NCBI GenBank assembly: GCA_013396655.1
Contig: WBMV01004764.1
Coordinates: 434,001-498,000, forward strand
Length of the DNA stretch: 64,000 nucleotides
Direction of reading: 5' to 3'
Source of the DNA: Campylorhamphus procurvoides
Lineage: Eukaryota; Chordata; Aves; Passeriformes; Dendrocolaptidae
This document shows, one piece after another, positions 52,291 to 64,000 of the stretch; within the stretch, counting starts at the first letter, position 1, and every line of letters starts with the position of its first letter. Position numbers and translations under genes: made by a program. Below the pieces are notes generated by a model that had not been told where the DNA came from, made no database searches, and saw nothing but the letters and a program-made list of their open reading frames with translations.

Positions 52291-53517
52291 CTAATTCAAT
52301 TTCATTTTGGAAAGATTCAAAATGGTGACTAAAAAGTAAATGTAGATCTATTTGTAACTTCAGTGACCTCCCACTGATTCTGGGACTTGATATTCAAGCT
52401 CAGATTTCTCAAGTCTAAATACTTACTTGGGAAATCTAATTGTTTTACTGGAGCATATAATGCTAAGTAGTTTTGAGGTTGCAAGCAGAGACATAGGTTC
52501 CTACATTCTGTTTGAAAACTCATCTCTGGTCGAAAAAAATGTGATATTTTTGTTTCCTTCTCCAGATGGCTACGCGAGAATGGAGTGGGAATGAAAACTA
52601 CTCATAAGTTATAACACTACAAATCAGAAATCTCCCCTCTGCCTCTTTTTTTTTTTTACTGGCATTTTCTCTGTTTGCTCCTAGAAGTTAAAGACACAAC
52701 CTGTTGCTGTAACAGGCCAGAAAAAGGCTCTTAAAGAACTCCATTAAGCAAATACACATACATGTATAATTCTAATGGTCACACAGTAAGAAAAGCTTTT
52801 CATTTTATGATACTGGCTATAACATATATAACATATACATGGATATATTGCATAGCTACAGCACTTCTTATCACACAGCATTCAGGTACTTTGAACAAGA
52901 CCTAAATCAGCATGGGTTCTCTGAAGCTAGTGGAGCTGTGATGGTTGAAATCAGATCAAATAGGATGAAGCCTCCTTCTGACCATGGTAAAATCATCTCT
53001 CTTGTACCTTTTCAAAGGACTTCCAAGGGCTCAAACAGCATGGTTTACCTTGCTATAGGAGGTCCAGACAGTTCTCATACTGCATGTGCAAAGATTTTTA
53101 GTCACAGCCATGCTGCTGACAAAGGCATTATTTACACTGACTGATCTGATAAGAGAATGTAAACACTTTAGAAGTGCCATTCCTCTTGCACAATTAGCTC
53201 CTGGCTGCTGAATCAGTGCTGTGGGGACAGCCCTTCCTGCCAACCACCTCTCCTGTTGTTCAGCCTGCACCTACCTGTGCTGCCATTGCACCATCTCTCT
53301 TCTTCCCGGCTGTACATGAGCCTCAGAGAGCCCAGCAAAGCCTTTTGACAGCCAGCACAAAATTGTCATGCTCATTCTCTAATCAAAATATTTCACAAAC
53401 TAAGAAATTAGAAGATTAGTCAGATGTGATAACCAGTGACAATCCTTCTTGTACACTCATTTTCTTTCAGGTCAAGTGCACTGTTTTTGAATTACCAAAC
53501 CAACCCTCCTAGATTAA
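52291..53517. other. Unique non-coding sequence
   Basis: Nothing recognisable beyond a short poly(T) run near 52649. Confidence 0.5.
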
Positions 53518-53577
53518 AAATATAACTATTATATAATATAATTATTATATAATAATAATATATATTATATAATATAA
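53518..53577. repeat. AT-only palindromic tract
   Basis: About 60 bp made almost entirely of A and T in TATAAT/ATTATA units, with several self-complementary stretches able to form hairpins. It is best regarded as low-complexity DNA. Confidence 0.9.
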
Positions 53578-53944
53578 CAGATAACTATTGACTGGTTTAA
53601 AGTATTTTTTGCTTAAGTTTGTATGTTCTTGCAGAAGACAAATGACTCCAGATAGTAAACCACTGTGCTATCTGAGTAGACACAGACCTACTGCATTTGC
53701 AAAACACACAGCACCATTTGAACTCCTTCATCCATACCCTGTAAAAATCAATGGATTCAAGCCACAGATAAAGGCTTATCTTTTATTATCTTGTTAGAGA
53801 TAAGAGTAATTGTATTATTGTATTCCATAAACTGCCATTCACACCTGTCAGGGCATCCCTGAACTGTAGCTACTGTACAGGCTGCAGGGCAGCAGGGCAC
53901 AGTCTGGGTGCTGCTAACTGGTTGAGATGCCCAGTAAAAACAGC

Positions 53945-54246
53945 AGTTGTGGCATGGGAGTGTGGCGAGATGGATCCAGGCCCTCCTCGGAGATGCACAG
54001 CGGCTGAATTAGAGGCATGTACTCCAACATGGGAAATTCCAACTAGATAGCACGAAATTACTTGCACTATGAGGGAGACCAAGAACTAGCACAGGTTGCC
54101 CAGAGGGGCTGTGGAGTCTCCATTCTTGGAAATATTTAAACATGATCTGAGCAATCTGCCCCAGCTGACATGCTCTGAGCAGAGCACAGAGGGGTGCCCT
54201 AGATGATATCCAGAGGTCCAAATTCAATTATTCTGATGCTGTGAGT
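53945..54246 (+). mobile_element. CR1 LINE, 3' end
   Basis: A CR1 tail of a different subfamily from the copy at 20.8 kb. It has CATGGGAAATTCCAACTAGA, then GCACAGGTTGCCCAGAGGGG, GAGTCTCCATTCTTGGAAAT, and CTAGATGATATCCAGAGGTC, with a degraded terminal repeat (ATTCTGATGCTGTGAG). The 5' boundary is approximate; similarity fades above about 53970. It has no coding capacity. Confidence 0.92.
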
Positions 54247-57200
54247 TTATGGGTAGTTACTATATTTCACTTGAAGGAGTGCTAGTTAACAGGTTACGAG
54301 GATTTTCACATAGCTATAACTATCAAGAGGAAATAGCAATAAAGAATTTAAGAAAATTCAGGAACAAGAAAATAACCATTACTTATTAAAAAAAAAAAAA
54401 AGTGGATGTTGGAGAGATGTTTCCCAACCAAATTATCAGCTGGCAGCCCAGCTTATCAGGAAATGGAGTTCACTTAGTCATGGGGAATTTCCAGCATGCC
54501 AGAGTGTGTTTTAAATAAGATTTGAGATGAAAAATAGAGGTCATATATTTTACAGGAAAAAATCAAAAATATTTCAATGAGTAAAAAATGTTAATACTGT
54601 TAAAAGATTATCACATAATACACACATGAATATACATGCTTGAGTATAAATAAAATACAAATAAATATTGAAATGCAACAAGAATACTAACACTAAAAAT
54701 TCAAGAAAAGTGATGAAAAAGAACTGAAATAAAACAAGGAGAGAATAATCTCAATGGGATCTCACAATTCAGTTTTGAATTTCTTTGACGCTCTCCCATT
54801 GAAAAAGCCATTTGTTTTCAACATTCTGCTTTGTGAAATACATCTTGAACCCTTTGGAGCAGCATTTTCCAAAGGGAAAGTTCCAGTTTCAAAACATTAT
54901 ATCAGTTCTCTTCAACTATTCCTCCAAGAGCCAGTATCTTTGAGGAATACGACTATTTTCCCCAGCCAGGGTTTTCCTTTCCTCACAATAAAGCAGTGAA
55001 TTCTTCATGTTTGTTACACATTCCTGTAGTGTTTTACAAAAGAGCATCTACAAATTTTACTGCCCTGTTTCTTTCCGGACCACCCTAACAAACAACTTCT
55101 GCTTTATTTTTAGAATCAGTCTGTCTTGCTGGCTTTTATTTTCCTGTGCTGCCCTAACGTGATTTACTGTAATGCAAATTTAACTATTAGCTTGCTGCAT
55201 TGCACACCTGATTATGGCACAAATAATGCTTACTGATTTCCCTCCAGGTCCCTCATCACTTAGGCTATTTGAGTACCCCAAGTGCTGACAAACAGAAAGG
55301 ATGTAAACACCGTAACTTTCTCACTTCAGAGTAAGGAGGAGAGGTAATCAGATTAGCTTCCCAGAGATGCTAGCAAGTAGTCACTGCATTTAAAGCTGTG
55401 GTACTGTGCATGATGTCCCTGGGTGTAAGTGGATAACATTTATGGAGGTGAGTTATGGCCAAGAAAGGAGGTTTGTACTTCCAGTGGTATAAATGCCATT
55501 AAAGGTCACGTTAGGAGAACTGAAAACCTCTGCATTACAAAGTTATAAAGAACTCTGACGTTTCAAACTGATGGCAGTGAAAAATGAGACTGACTGGGGC
55601 TACTGCACTGTTGGTGTCTGAGGCAGCTGCTGCACCACAGTCGGTCAGGAAAAGGTTAAGGTTTTCTGGAAGTGGTGTCTCCACAGATGGCAAATTCCTC
55701 TTTCTGTTCAAATGAGACTGTCAAAAACAAAACAACCTCTTTCCCAGAGAAAGAAAACTAATTTTCCACGAATTCAACCCTTCCTTCTTCCACCATTTCC
55801 TCAGCTCTTGGTTCACTGCCAGCTCACTGCATCCTCAGCCTCACTCCCTATGGTTCTCAGAAAAGACTGTGTTGTTTCCCAGCTCTGCTTTCCCTACTCT
55901 TGCCGTGGACATTATATTCCCCTTTCCCCTGATCTCATTCCTACTTTTTTTCTCTTGCCTTTGTAATTCCGTCCCCTGTTTGCAATATCATGTGCTGTTT
56001 GAGCAAAAGAGGCTACTTCTCCCTCTAAAATCTGACTCATTCACACCTCTGAACTCAAGAAGTTAATTGCCTCAGGGGTTTATTCATCGCGACAGCATCA
56101 ACCTAAACCCATTTTTCTGATGATTCAGTTTCAAATCTGTGTGTTTCCAGCTTTTTTCCAGATCTTCTCTTGTTTTTCTGTGACAATCAATACTGAGAAG
56201 ATCTTTAAACTCAGCAGATGCCAAGAAATGCTTTTGGTAGGTTGTTTTTTTCCCTTCATCCTTCCTCCAAGGTTTGAAAGCTTATATTCTCCTCTTTTTT
56301 TATTATTATGTAAGGAGAATTAACTGTACATCACAATGAGTAGAAGCACAACCATCAGAGTTAAATGTCTTAATTAACTACTGTATCCTTTTGTGAATGC
56401 CTGAAAACTCATTTGCCATTTCTATGAACCTGAAACTTTCTCAGTAGCAGACTCATTTCTCCAGGAGGTGTTCTAATTCTGGTAATAGTCTATGGCTCTG
56501 GGGCATCAATAACTTACACGTTACTACACTTGCAGTCAGTTTCGTACTTTCACACAGTTATATAAAGAGGGGATTTTATATTCTAAGGATTTATATAAAA
56601 ATCTTCCCAATAATATAGTCTTTATTATGTAAACAGGCCACCAGGAAAACAAAATTTAGATTATCATAATTTATTGTGGAAAAACACATTCATATGAGAG
56701 GGAAAAATTTTTTTAGGAATTTCCATGGAATTTCTGAATCTCAGATTTTTCTGTAGGTCTTGGCTGCATGTGCAAACAGATATTCCTTTAGCTTGTATCT
56801 ACATACATGAATCAGATGGCAAAACTGGAGCTGCATTCTGGTGTGGCAAGGACTGCTAGAGGCATGGCTGGCTATACTGTTTTCATCATTTTCAAGTAAT
56901 ACAACCTCATATCATGCCTTTGCTTTAAACATATACAAAAACTGCAGCAGAGATGCAAAATCCTGTGAAGAAAATCCCGTCTCTGAACAGCCAAAATATT
57001 TGTGCAGCTGTGTCCCTCCAGCTCTTGCAAGGGAGACATAGCAGACAGCCTCCTGTGCAGCCTTCCAAGCCACTTAATTTCAGTGCTGTGCTAGCCCACT
57101 GGACATGCCATTTTCCAGCATTTGTTCTACCTGTAATTCCCATTCACAACACTCACAGGAGCTCCTTTTCTGGTCGCTTTCTATAGGCACCTCTACTATA

Positions 57201-60200
57201 TGAACTATGCAATGGGTACACAAGCCCTTACTGTTTCAGCTCTACATTGTACTTGTTCAGCTGATGAGTAAGTTGAGAGAGGGCATTCAGAGAGCCTATG
57301 TGTGCTTCAGAGCTCAGCTAACGGGGTGGGGGGACCTCTCCAAAAAGTTGTACTTACAGTACTGGGGGCCAGGATCAGTTTTGATTTTAGACCATCTAAG
57401 GCACTTGAACAGAAAGCCCCTCTTCTGCAAGAAGATCTTGAAGAAGACATCTACATTCAGAAAAAGATAGATACTTTCTAAAGGAAAATTGTGAAATCTT
57501 TCTGTGATCAAATATTATTATGTATATTCTAAGTTTATGACAAAAAATAATTATTACTTCACCATCTATTCTTACTGTTCAAATGTTTTGAACTCCACTT
57601 TCACTCCCTTCCTAATTCTAACCCTCCCTAATCAGTGTTCCAAAATCAGTGATCTCTGCCAGCACCTGACTGCCCAAAGTGCCCTGTGTACCACGCCTTA
57701 GCTGGCTGGTTCACTGATGACTGTGCCAACTACTCCCAATGAGAGAGGGCTTCGAGGGCAAAAGGAATGGAAATTCACAGTCTCTCATTTTGTTAATCTT
57801 CATTCCAATTATGCAAACAGGATCCTCTATTTTTTCTTTTACACCTGTTTTCACGGTATTAGGCATGAATTTTGATGTCTCCTTTGAGTAAGCTGGTGCT
57901 GGCTGTCTAAGTTCTTTTATTATAAATACTCTCTAGAGCTGTTAATCTGTGGGCTTTCCCAGCTCGATCAAGGGTGAAATCCAGCTCACTCAGTCTCAGC
58001 TAAGGAGCAATCTGTTTCCCTAGCACTCAAAGGAAGCCAAGCCAGTCAGTTTTAACATTGACAATCCATATAAAATATGTCTCTAGTTAACTCCAAGAGA
58101 TTTCTTCATTGCTTAATCAAACTATCCCATGACAAATTGGCACTTTTAAACAAAATGCAGTCTCATAATTCTCACATTTCTGTAGATAAATGTTAAATGA
58201 GAACAATGTGGCAAAATTCCAGATATCTTGCTGAAAAACAGCAAGGTTAATTAATCCTTAGTGTATTTTCAATCACGAACAAATAAAATGTTTCAGGAAC
58301 TTCAGGGTTTAGGTTTCAGCAGAGGCTGCTATGCATACAGCAAGATTACAATGCTCTTCATCATTGTCTGGTTCCCCTGAGATTTTTCTGTGTAAATCAC
58401 AAAATTTAGGATTTGAGTTTTATTTACATAACAGGGGTTAGGGTGAATGGCTGAGCCAAGCTTATTAGGATTTGGGACATCCTTCTAGTTTTGGATTCTT
58501 ATTTCTCCCATTTCCCATCTCTCCAGCAGCTGATTTCTTTTACCTTCAGAGATCACTGCTGTCAGTTCCACACAAGATTGGCCATGACCCCAATCTGTCA
58601 TCTTACCACTGCAGACCCAAGGGTGTACTCCATGGTAGGAATTTGCCTGTTGAACATTGCATCCTCAGAGAGCTGTGACATGAAAATCCTTACTCTTCTG
58701 CCATGCTTTCCTATTCTAGACACCATATTTTCCCAAACGTCTGACTGATTCATTTACAGAAAAAACAATGAGGCATTTTGCTCCTTATTTAATGAGAGAT
58801 CGTCATTTCAAGGAGGCACTCAGGTTGATAGTTCTTATCCTACATCAATCAGAGGAGCTTTTTTCCATTACTTTGGTGGGAATCAATCAGCCCCCAAACT
58901 TCCTGAATTATGCTTACAGGTGAGTTAATATTTACTGCTGGCTGTTCAGGAGTGTAGCTTATGAAAAATCAGACCTCCAGCTGCTGTATCAGGGACCTCA
59001 ACCCTGAGTACACGATCCAGTGCCTAGTGCAGCGAGCGTGACCAGCACAATGACTTACAGAACAAGGCAGCACACCCAGTATCAATGTTTAAAGAGCTGA
59101 AACCTGATCTGATACCTTTGCAGAGGGGCTATTAATGTGTATTATGAGAAGGATGTAAATTTGAGCTATGAAATAGAACTATGAGATAAGCCACAGGCAA
59201 AACTGTGATCTGAATTTTATATTTATCTGCTATGGGAAACTAGAACCTTGGATACAAGAGCACCTAAATCCAGAGATTAGGACTTTGGACTTGAATTTAA
59301 TCTTTTCATCTTTGTAGGTTTTTCAAAACTATGTTCAGATTTTATCTAACACAAATTCAGGCCCAGACGCAAAATGTCAATTCATATCCAACTCTCCTAA
59401 AAATGAGTTATCCAATTCATGCCACTTAAGTCCAAATCCTCGGAAGTTCAACCTCAGTTAAACTGATTCTGAAGTTGGTGAAGTTCTTCTATGGTGAAGT
59501 TCTAGTCCAGATATCAGAAAAACCTAGAGGGATTAAGATGCCTGGAGTAACAGGAAAACACAAGGATAGAAATCAGAGTGAAAATAGTGAGAGGATCAAC
59601 TGATTGCCAAGAGAGGAAAGACACACTGAGAGGGGAAAGAAGGAGACACTATTGCATAGCTCTGTTCACACTTCTGCCAGTTCTATAGTGAAAGCTATGG
59701 AGATAGGTCAGCATGCAGTATTATAATATTATAAATCTTGGGTTTCAGGTAGAGTTGCTGGAATGTAAACTCTCCCATCCTAGCCAGTGATGCAGCTCTG
59801 GGACTGGAACTGACTTGTACCTCTCTTGGAAATGATGGCACCTGACTGCTTCCACCCTGTGAGCACATATTTAGTATTTTAGGTAATTGATACACTGACA
59901 TGTGGTGTAGACATGACATGAGTTTGGGGTAACAGGCCCAAGCAGAAGTAACTTAGTACCAGTGACATCTCTTCAGTGGTTAAAGACCCTTCTATCAAAA
60001 TTAAACTCTTGGTTTAAATGTTGCTTCTTCTAAACTGAAATTCTTTCTAAAATTCTTTCTCCAGCCCTAAGAAGGTAATTTCTATAAATGGAGTCACATG
60101 CGGAATTTTACTGTCTCAGTTTTGCTATTCTTGATAAAGGAAGAAACCACAAATCCTTGCTTGCTCTGTACTCAGAAAGATGAAGGAAAAACAAGTGGCA

Positions 60201-61027
60201 ACACTAAGTGACCACTTGCTGTGCAAACACAGCCTGAGATGTATGTAAAAGCTGGTAAGAAATAAACCTGAAACAACCCTTTTTGATTCTCAGCAAGACC
60301 AAAGGTATAAACCCCCTCACACAGTGTCTCCTTGGTCAGCAAGATCCACATGGGCTGTTGAACTCAGCAGAAACTGCTCTGTGTTAGTGGTTGCTCTCTC
60401 TCATGTACTCACCATTAAAAGTAACTCCCCCAGGTGCACAGAACCAAAAAAGTCGTTATTCAAACAAGAAAGGTACACTCAAAGAGACATACAAAAAGCA
60501 CCTTGCCACTGCCTTTATAAGAGCAGTGACATTGCAGAAATCCAGCAAAATTGTTGTGCAAAACTCAACATGCTTTTGTGAGTTTTGTCCTTTTCCATTA
60601 TCCACAATTTTGTCTACCTACTTATCATGTGCACATGTGAAAAGTGTGCATCCAGCCCCAGGTGCTGTACTGTTTTGCACACAACTCTGTGCAAAGCTTT
60701 GGCACTCATGAACCAAGTACAGACTCCATGAAACCCACACAGAGTGGTGATGATTGTGCTGCAGAAACACTCAGGGGTAAGAACAGGGCCATGCGTAGAA
60801 AGGACGTCCAGACTATGTGCCAGACAAGCCTGATAGGATAAAGACATTTGCAATTGCAGAATAGTTCTAAAATTCAGCTAAGACTTGCATGGAGCAGAAA
60901 ACTGGACTGAACGGAGTCTCTCACAAAACTGAGAAGAAATGTGGTGTTTAAAAACTTCATGAAAAGGAAAAAGCAGAAGCAGTAGCTACAGGAGCAATTG
61001 ACATGAAAGGTGGAGGTTTTTTTACGG
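54247..61027. other. Unique AT-rich non-coding sequence
   Basis: No gene or transposon recognised. There is a 14-bp poly(A) run at 54388-54401. Open frames are below 110 codons and unremarkable. A very weak splice-flanked segment at 58853-58919 is noted in findings. Confidence 0.5.
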
Positions 61028-61228
61028 TAGAAGAGTCACAGGATCACAGAATATCCTGAGTTGGAAGTGACCCACAAGAGTCCAACCCTTAGTCATGCAC
61101 AGGACCATGCCCAAGAGTCACACCATCTGCCTGAGAGTATCATCCAAATGCTTCTTGAACTCTGTCAGGCTTGGTGCTGTGACCACTTCCCTGGGGAGCC
61201 TCTTCCAGTGCCCAACCCCTCTCTGGGT
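61028..61228 (-). mobile_element. CR1 LINE, 3' end (reverse orientation)
   Basis: The reverse complement of a CR1 tail. It starts with TCACAGAATATCCTGAGTTG, the antisense of the terminal repeats and 'caactcaggatattct' block. It continues through CACAGGACCATGCCCAAGAG, GTCAGGCTTGGTGCTGTGAC, CACTTCCCTGGGGAGCCTCT and CTCTGGGTGAAAAACTC. It belongs to the same subfamily region as 20812-21240 but inverted. It is 5'-truncated and non-coding. Confidence 0.95.
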
Positions 61229-64000
61229 GAAAAACTCGCATGTATTATGGGGCAAAAAATTGCAGAGCAAAACGAAATGAAAGTGGTAGGCAGAAGAGAG
61301 TAGAGGTGAGAGGGGTTCAGCCAGAGATCAGCCTCCAGTAGGAGTTTATTCCCTGCTTCTCATCCCACACACCCCGATTACCAGCCATACGGTACCTACA
61401 GCTTGTACGGCACCACCATATTCCTTAGACAGCTGTTTGACTGACCATATTCCTCTTTAACCATTCTTGGATGTGTTTTTAGGACCTTTTGGGTGATCAG
61501 ATCTACTTATATGACATCATTAGTAGGCCAAGGAGCTATAATGACAAGCCTTTTCTGGGCTCTTGCACCCATGAGTGTGAGCACACACAGACTTTGGGCA
61601 TGACCTGTGTTCAAAATACACAAATTTCTTTTAAAATATTTAAACTGATGGCATAGTCCAGCAAATGAAATCTGGTCTCCGGAGCACTGCACCGCTATCT
61701 ACAGTGCAATTTCAACTCCATGCCTCAGACACAGCGATTTGTTGATAACTGCTCACAAAGTGAACTGCCCAGTGACTTGACATGACCCACACAGCAAACG
61801 CTGGAAAGTATCTTCCAAATTAAAACATTAACAATTCTTTGACAGATGCAGAGACAATTAAATTAAGGTGAACCTTTCTTTTTTTTCTTTTCCTTTTGTG
61901 TGACATTCAGCATTTGGCTCAGCCCCAATATTATGCTAAATGTACTCTGTGCTCACACAAGAGTTTGAGGATGTTGAGCATCTCAGAGGACTGGGGACAC
62001 AAGTCCAAGGCTAAACTTTTCTTGGGAAAACATTTCAGGTTACCTTTAAAATCATAGGCCAAATGGCGACAATAAAATAGGTAATAAATTACTATCATAA
62101 CCAGAGCCCCATATCTCCTGGCAAGCAAACATCTGAACAAGATGAAACTACCGGCAGTACAATAAAACACAAAGGGTGTGGAGTTTGTGTAACATAAAGA
62201 CAGAATTTCTGCTTCAGAAACCTACTTATAGAAAGAGGAATGAATTTCTGGGAAGTAAGCAAGTTCACTTAAACAAAAAAAAAACTTCAAGTGAATCATA
62301 AAAAGGGGAGGGTGAATGCAGAGATGACTTTGTTTTGAACACTGTACAATTGTTCAATAACAATGTCTGCTATTCAAATTAATTTTTGGTTTGAACATTA
62401 TAGTTTCTTTTGCTACTCTTGACAAAATTATATTCTTATCCTGTAGGCACTTCTGTCATTACTCTTTTTCTTAGGCTCTGGCCTTAAGGCTTCACAGGGA
62501 CACGAGAGTTCATCCCCACAGATTAGCTTCCAGGGGTTCCTTATAGCTTATCGTAAGGTGTGGAGTGATACTTTCAGATATGGGCACCAAGATTTTTCTA
62601 CAAAAACAGGACAAGTTAGCTCAAAGCTGGAGAAACTGGTTGTGTCACTACTGTAGAAAATAAAATAAATCTCATTCTTCATTATTTCTTTTCAAGTTGC
62701 AACATAAATTTCAACCATAAAGAACCTTCTTCTGATTTTTAACTTAAAAATGCATATCTTTAGAGCAGCAGGGGGTTAGCTGGCAAGTCAGTCCCAATTC
62801 CTCTTTTAAAAGACTCTTTGTGATCCTCTTCAGCAAGGCATATCAGGCGTTCACCAACAGAAGAATAATTTCAATTTTTATCAAATGCTGTAGCCATATT
62901 TTACCCACAATGTCCTTATTCTCCTGAGAGCTGAACCAGCTGACATTTATGGATTTAACTGTTATATTATGCATGATATATCTTAATTCACATTTGTACT
63001 CTGCACATAGTGGTGAGGATTGCCAGAAGAAAAAACAATTTTTAACAGTTAAATCTCCCATGGCTTTTAGTGGACTGAGCTCTCTATGGGTTCCTACCTC
63101 ATTTCCCTGCCTTTGAAAATCCAAACCATTATTAATATTTAACAGTTTTTATAGCAACCCTTACACCAGGTTCTTAACGTTCTTTAAATAGATTAATGAA
63201 TCAAACCTTCTAATACCAAAAAAACCCCACAATTTGTATTTGCATACAACAGATCCCAAAGACCTCAAAAAGATAAAAACAAACCCCAACATCCACTGGA
63301 GCCAGAGGAAAGACATGGGCTGACACCAGGGACATCAAGATCATGGTTTTGGCCATCTGCTGCAGTGAAAGCTGGAAAAAAAAGAAAGTTCCTTATTTAC
63401 CCATAGGCTTGTTCTTCTCTTGTGAACATCAAACTCACCTGGAGCATGAAATGTTTCTGGAGATTATGGCATTGTTTGGCCTGGTTAATAATGCTTTTTA
63501 TAAAGCTTTTTATTTTGTTTTTCAAACAGTCCTAGCACCAAAATAACCTGCCAGCTTTTATTTTTAAAGAAGTATGACTAGTCAGATTCTTAGGAATAAC
63601 TACTAAAGCAGGAGGGCATGTAGTAGCCAAAGATCCTCTGCACTTATAAACAAGTACTTCTATAAAACATTGCTACAAGCAGAGAAATGTGGCAGATAAG
63701 GCACTGCTGGATGACAGTTACATTTTCCTCAAAGTAGGAAAAACAATGTCATAGTTCCCAGAGACCCCATCTCTGTAGGCTTGAAATAGAGCAAAAAATT
63801 AAAAAGAATGAAAAGAAAACAAGCACTGTTTTCCATTTCTCAAGAACTGCCAGTAATAAAAAGACAATGAATAAGCCTTTCTTGCACTGTATGTAATAAT
63901 TTTGCATCTTTGTGAATGTTCTGTATGCAAAGTATACACAGAGATGTCAAGAAAAATAATGCCATTAGTGCAACTACAGAGTTGAGAAAACAAGCATTTC
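61229..64000. other. Unique non-coding sequence
   Basis: AT-rich unique DNA to the window end, with no gene, RNA or transposon recognised. Confidence 0.5.

Overview
The window reads as vertebrate nuclear DNA, almost certainly from a bird. The main evidence is its transposons. Several CR1 LINE 3' ends carry the typical tail of ATTCTGTGAT/ATTCTATGA-like repeats, and two much older CR1/L3-type remnants of the kind shared by amniotes are present. I saw no Alu-, B1- or L1-like sequence. The DNA is generally AT-rich, repeat-poor and non-operonic, with no prokaryotic gene organisation. One N (position 18577) marks it as draft assembly. The species cannot be named from this sequence.

No complete protein-coding gene, rRNA, tRNA, CRISPR array or intact mobile element could be identified. 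Almost all open frames are short and of the kind expected by chance in 64 kb. The window is best described as intergenic or long-intron sequence.

Layout. 1-20.8 kb: unique non-coding DNA with a TG microsatellite (7.2 kb), a modest GC-rich patch (8.5-8.9 kb) and a 33-bp poly(A) run (17.4 kb). 20.8-21.2 kb: a CR1 3' end on the + strand. 27.4-27.7 kb: a promoter-like block with CCAAT, TATA and poly(A)-signal elements, possibly a solo LTR. 28.5 and 34.9 kb: two copies of a ~95-bp repeat, about 84% identical, whose family I do not recognise. 39.1-39.4 kb: an ancient CR1/L3 remnant. 40.2-40.4 kb: a CR1 tail. 40.79-41.27 kb: a clear CpG island, the strongest promoter candidate. 41.31-41.56 kb: beside it on the minus strand, a 251-bp open segment flanked by a very good acceptor and a consensus donor, the best candidate coding exon. 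47.68-47.81 kb: a near-perfect 64-bp tandem duplication. 51.9-52.3 kb: a second ancient CR1/L3 remnant. 53.5 kb: an AT-rich palindromic tract. 53.9-54.2 and 61.0-61.2 kb: further CR1 tails. The rest is unique sequence with nothing recognisable.

The CpG island and neighbouring exon candidate (40.8-41.6 kb) are the only place with convergent evidence for a gene. No novel multi-gene system is visible. The remaining observations are candidate splice-flanked exons, putative conserved regulatory blocks and repeats, which need alignment or RNA data to confirm.
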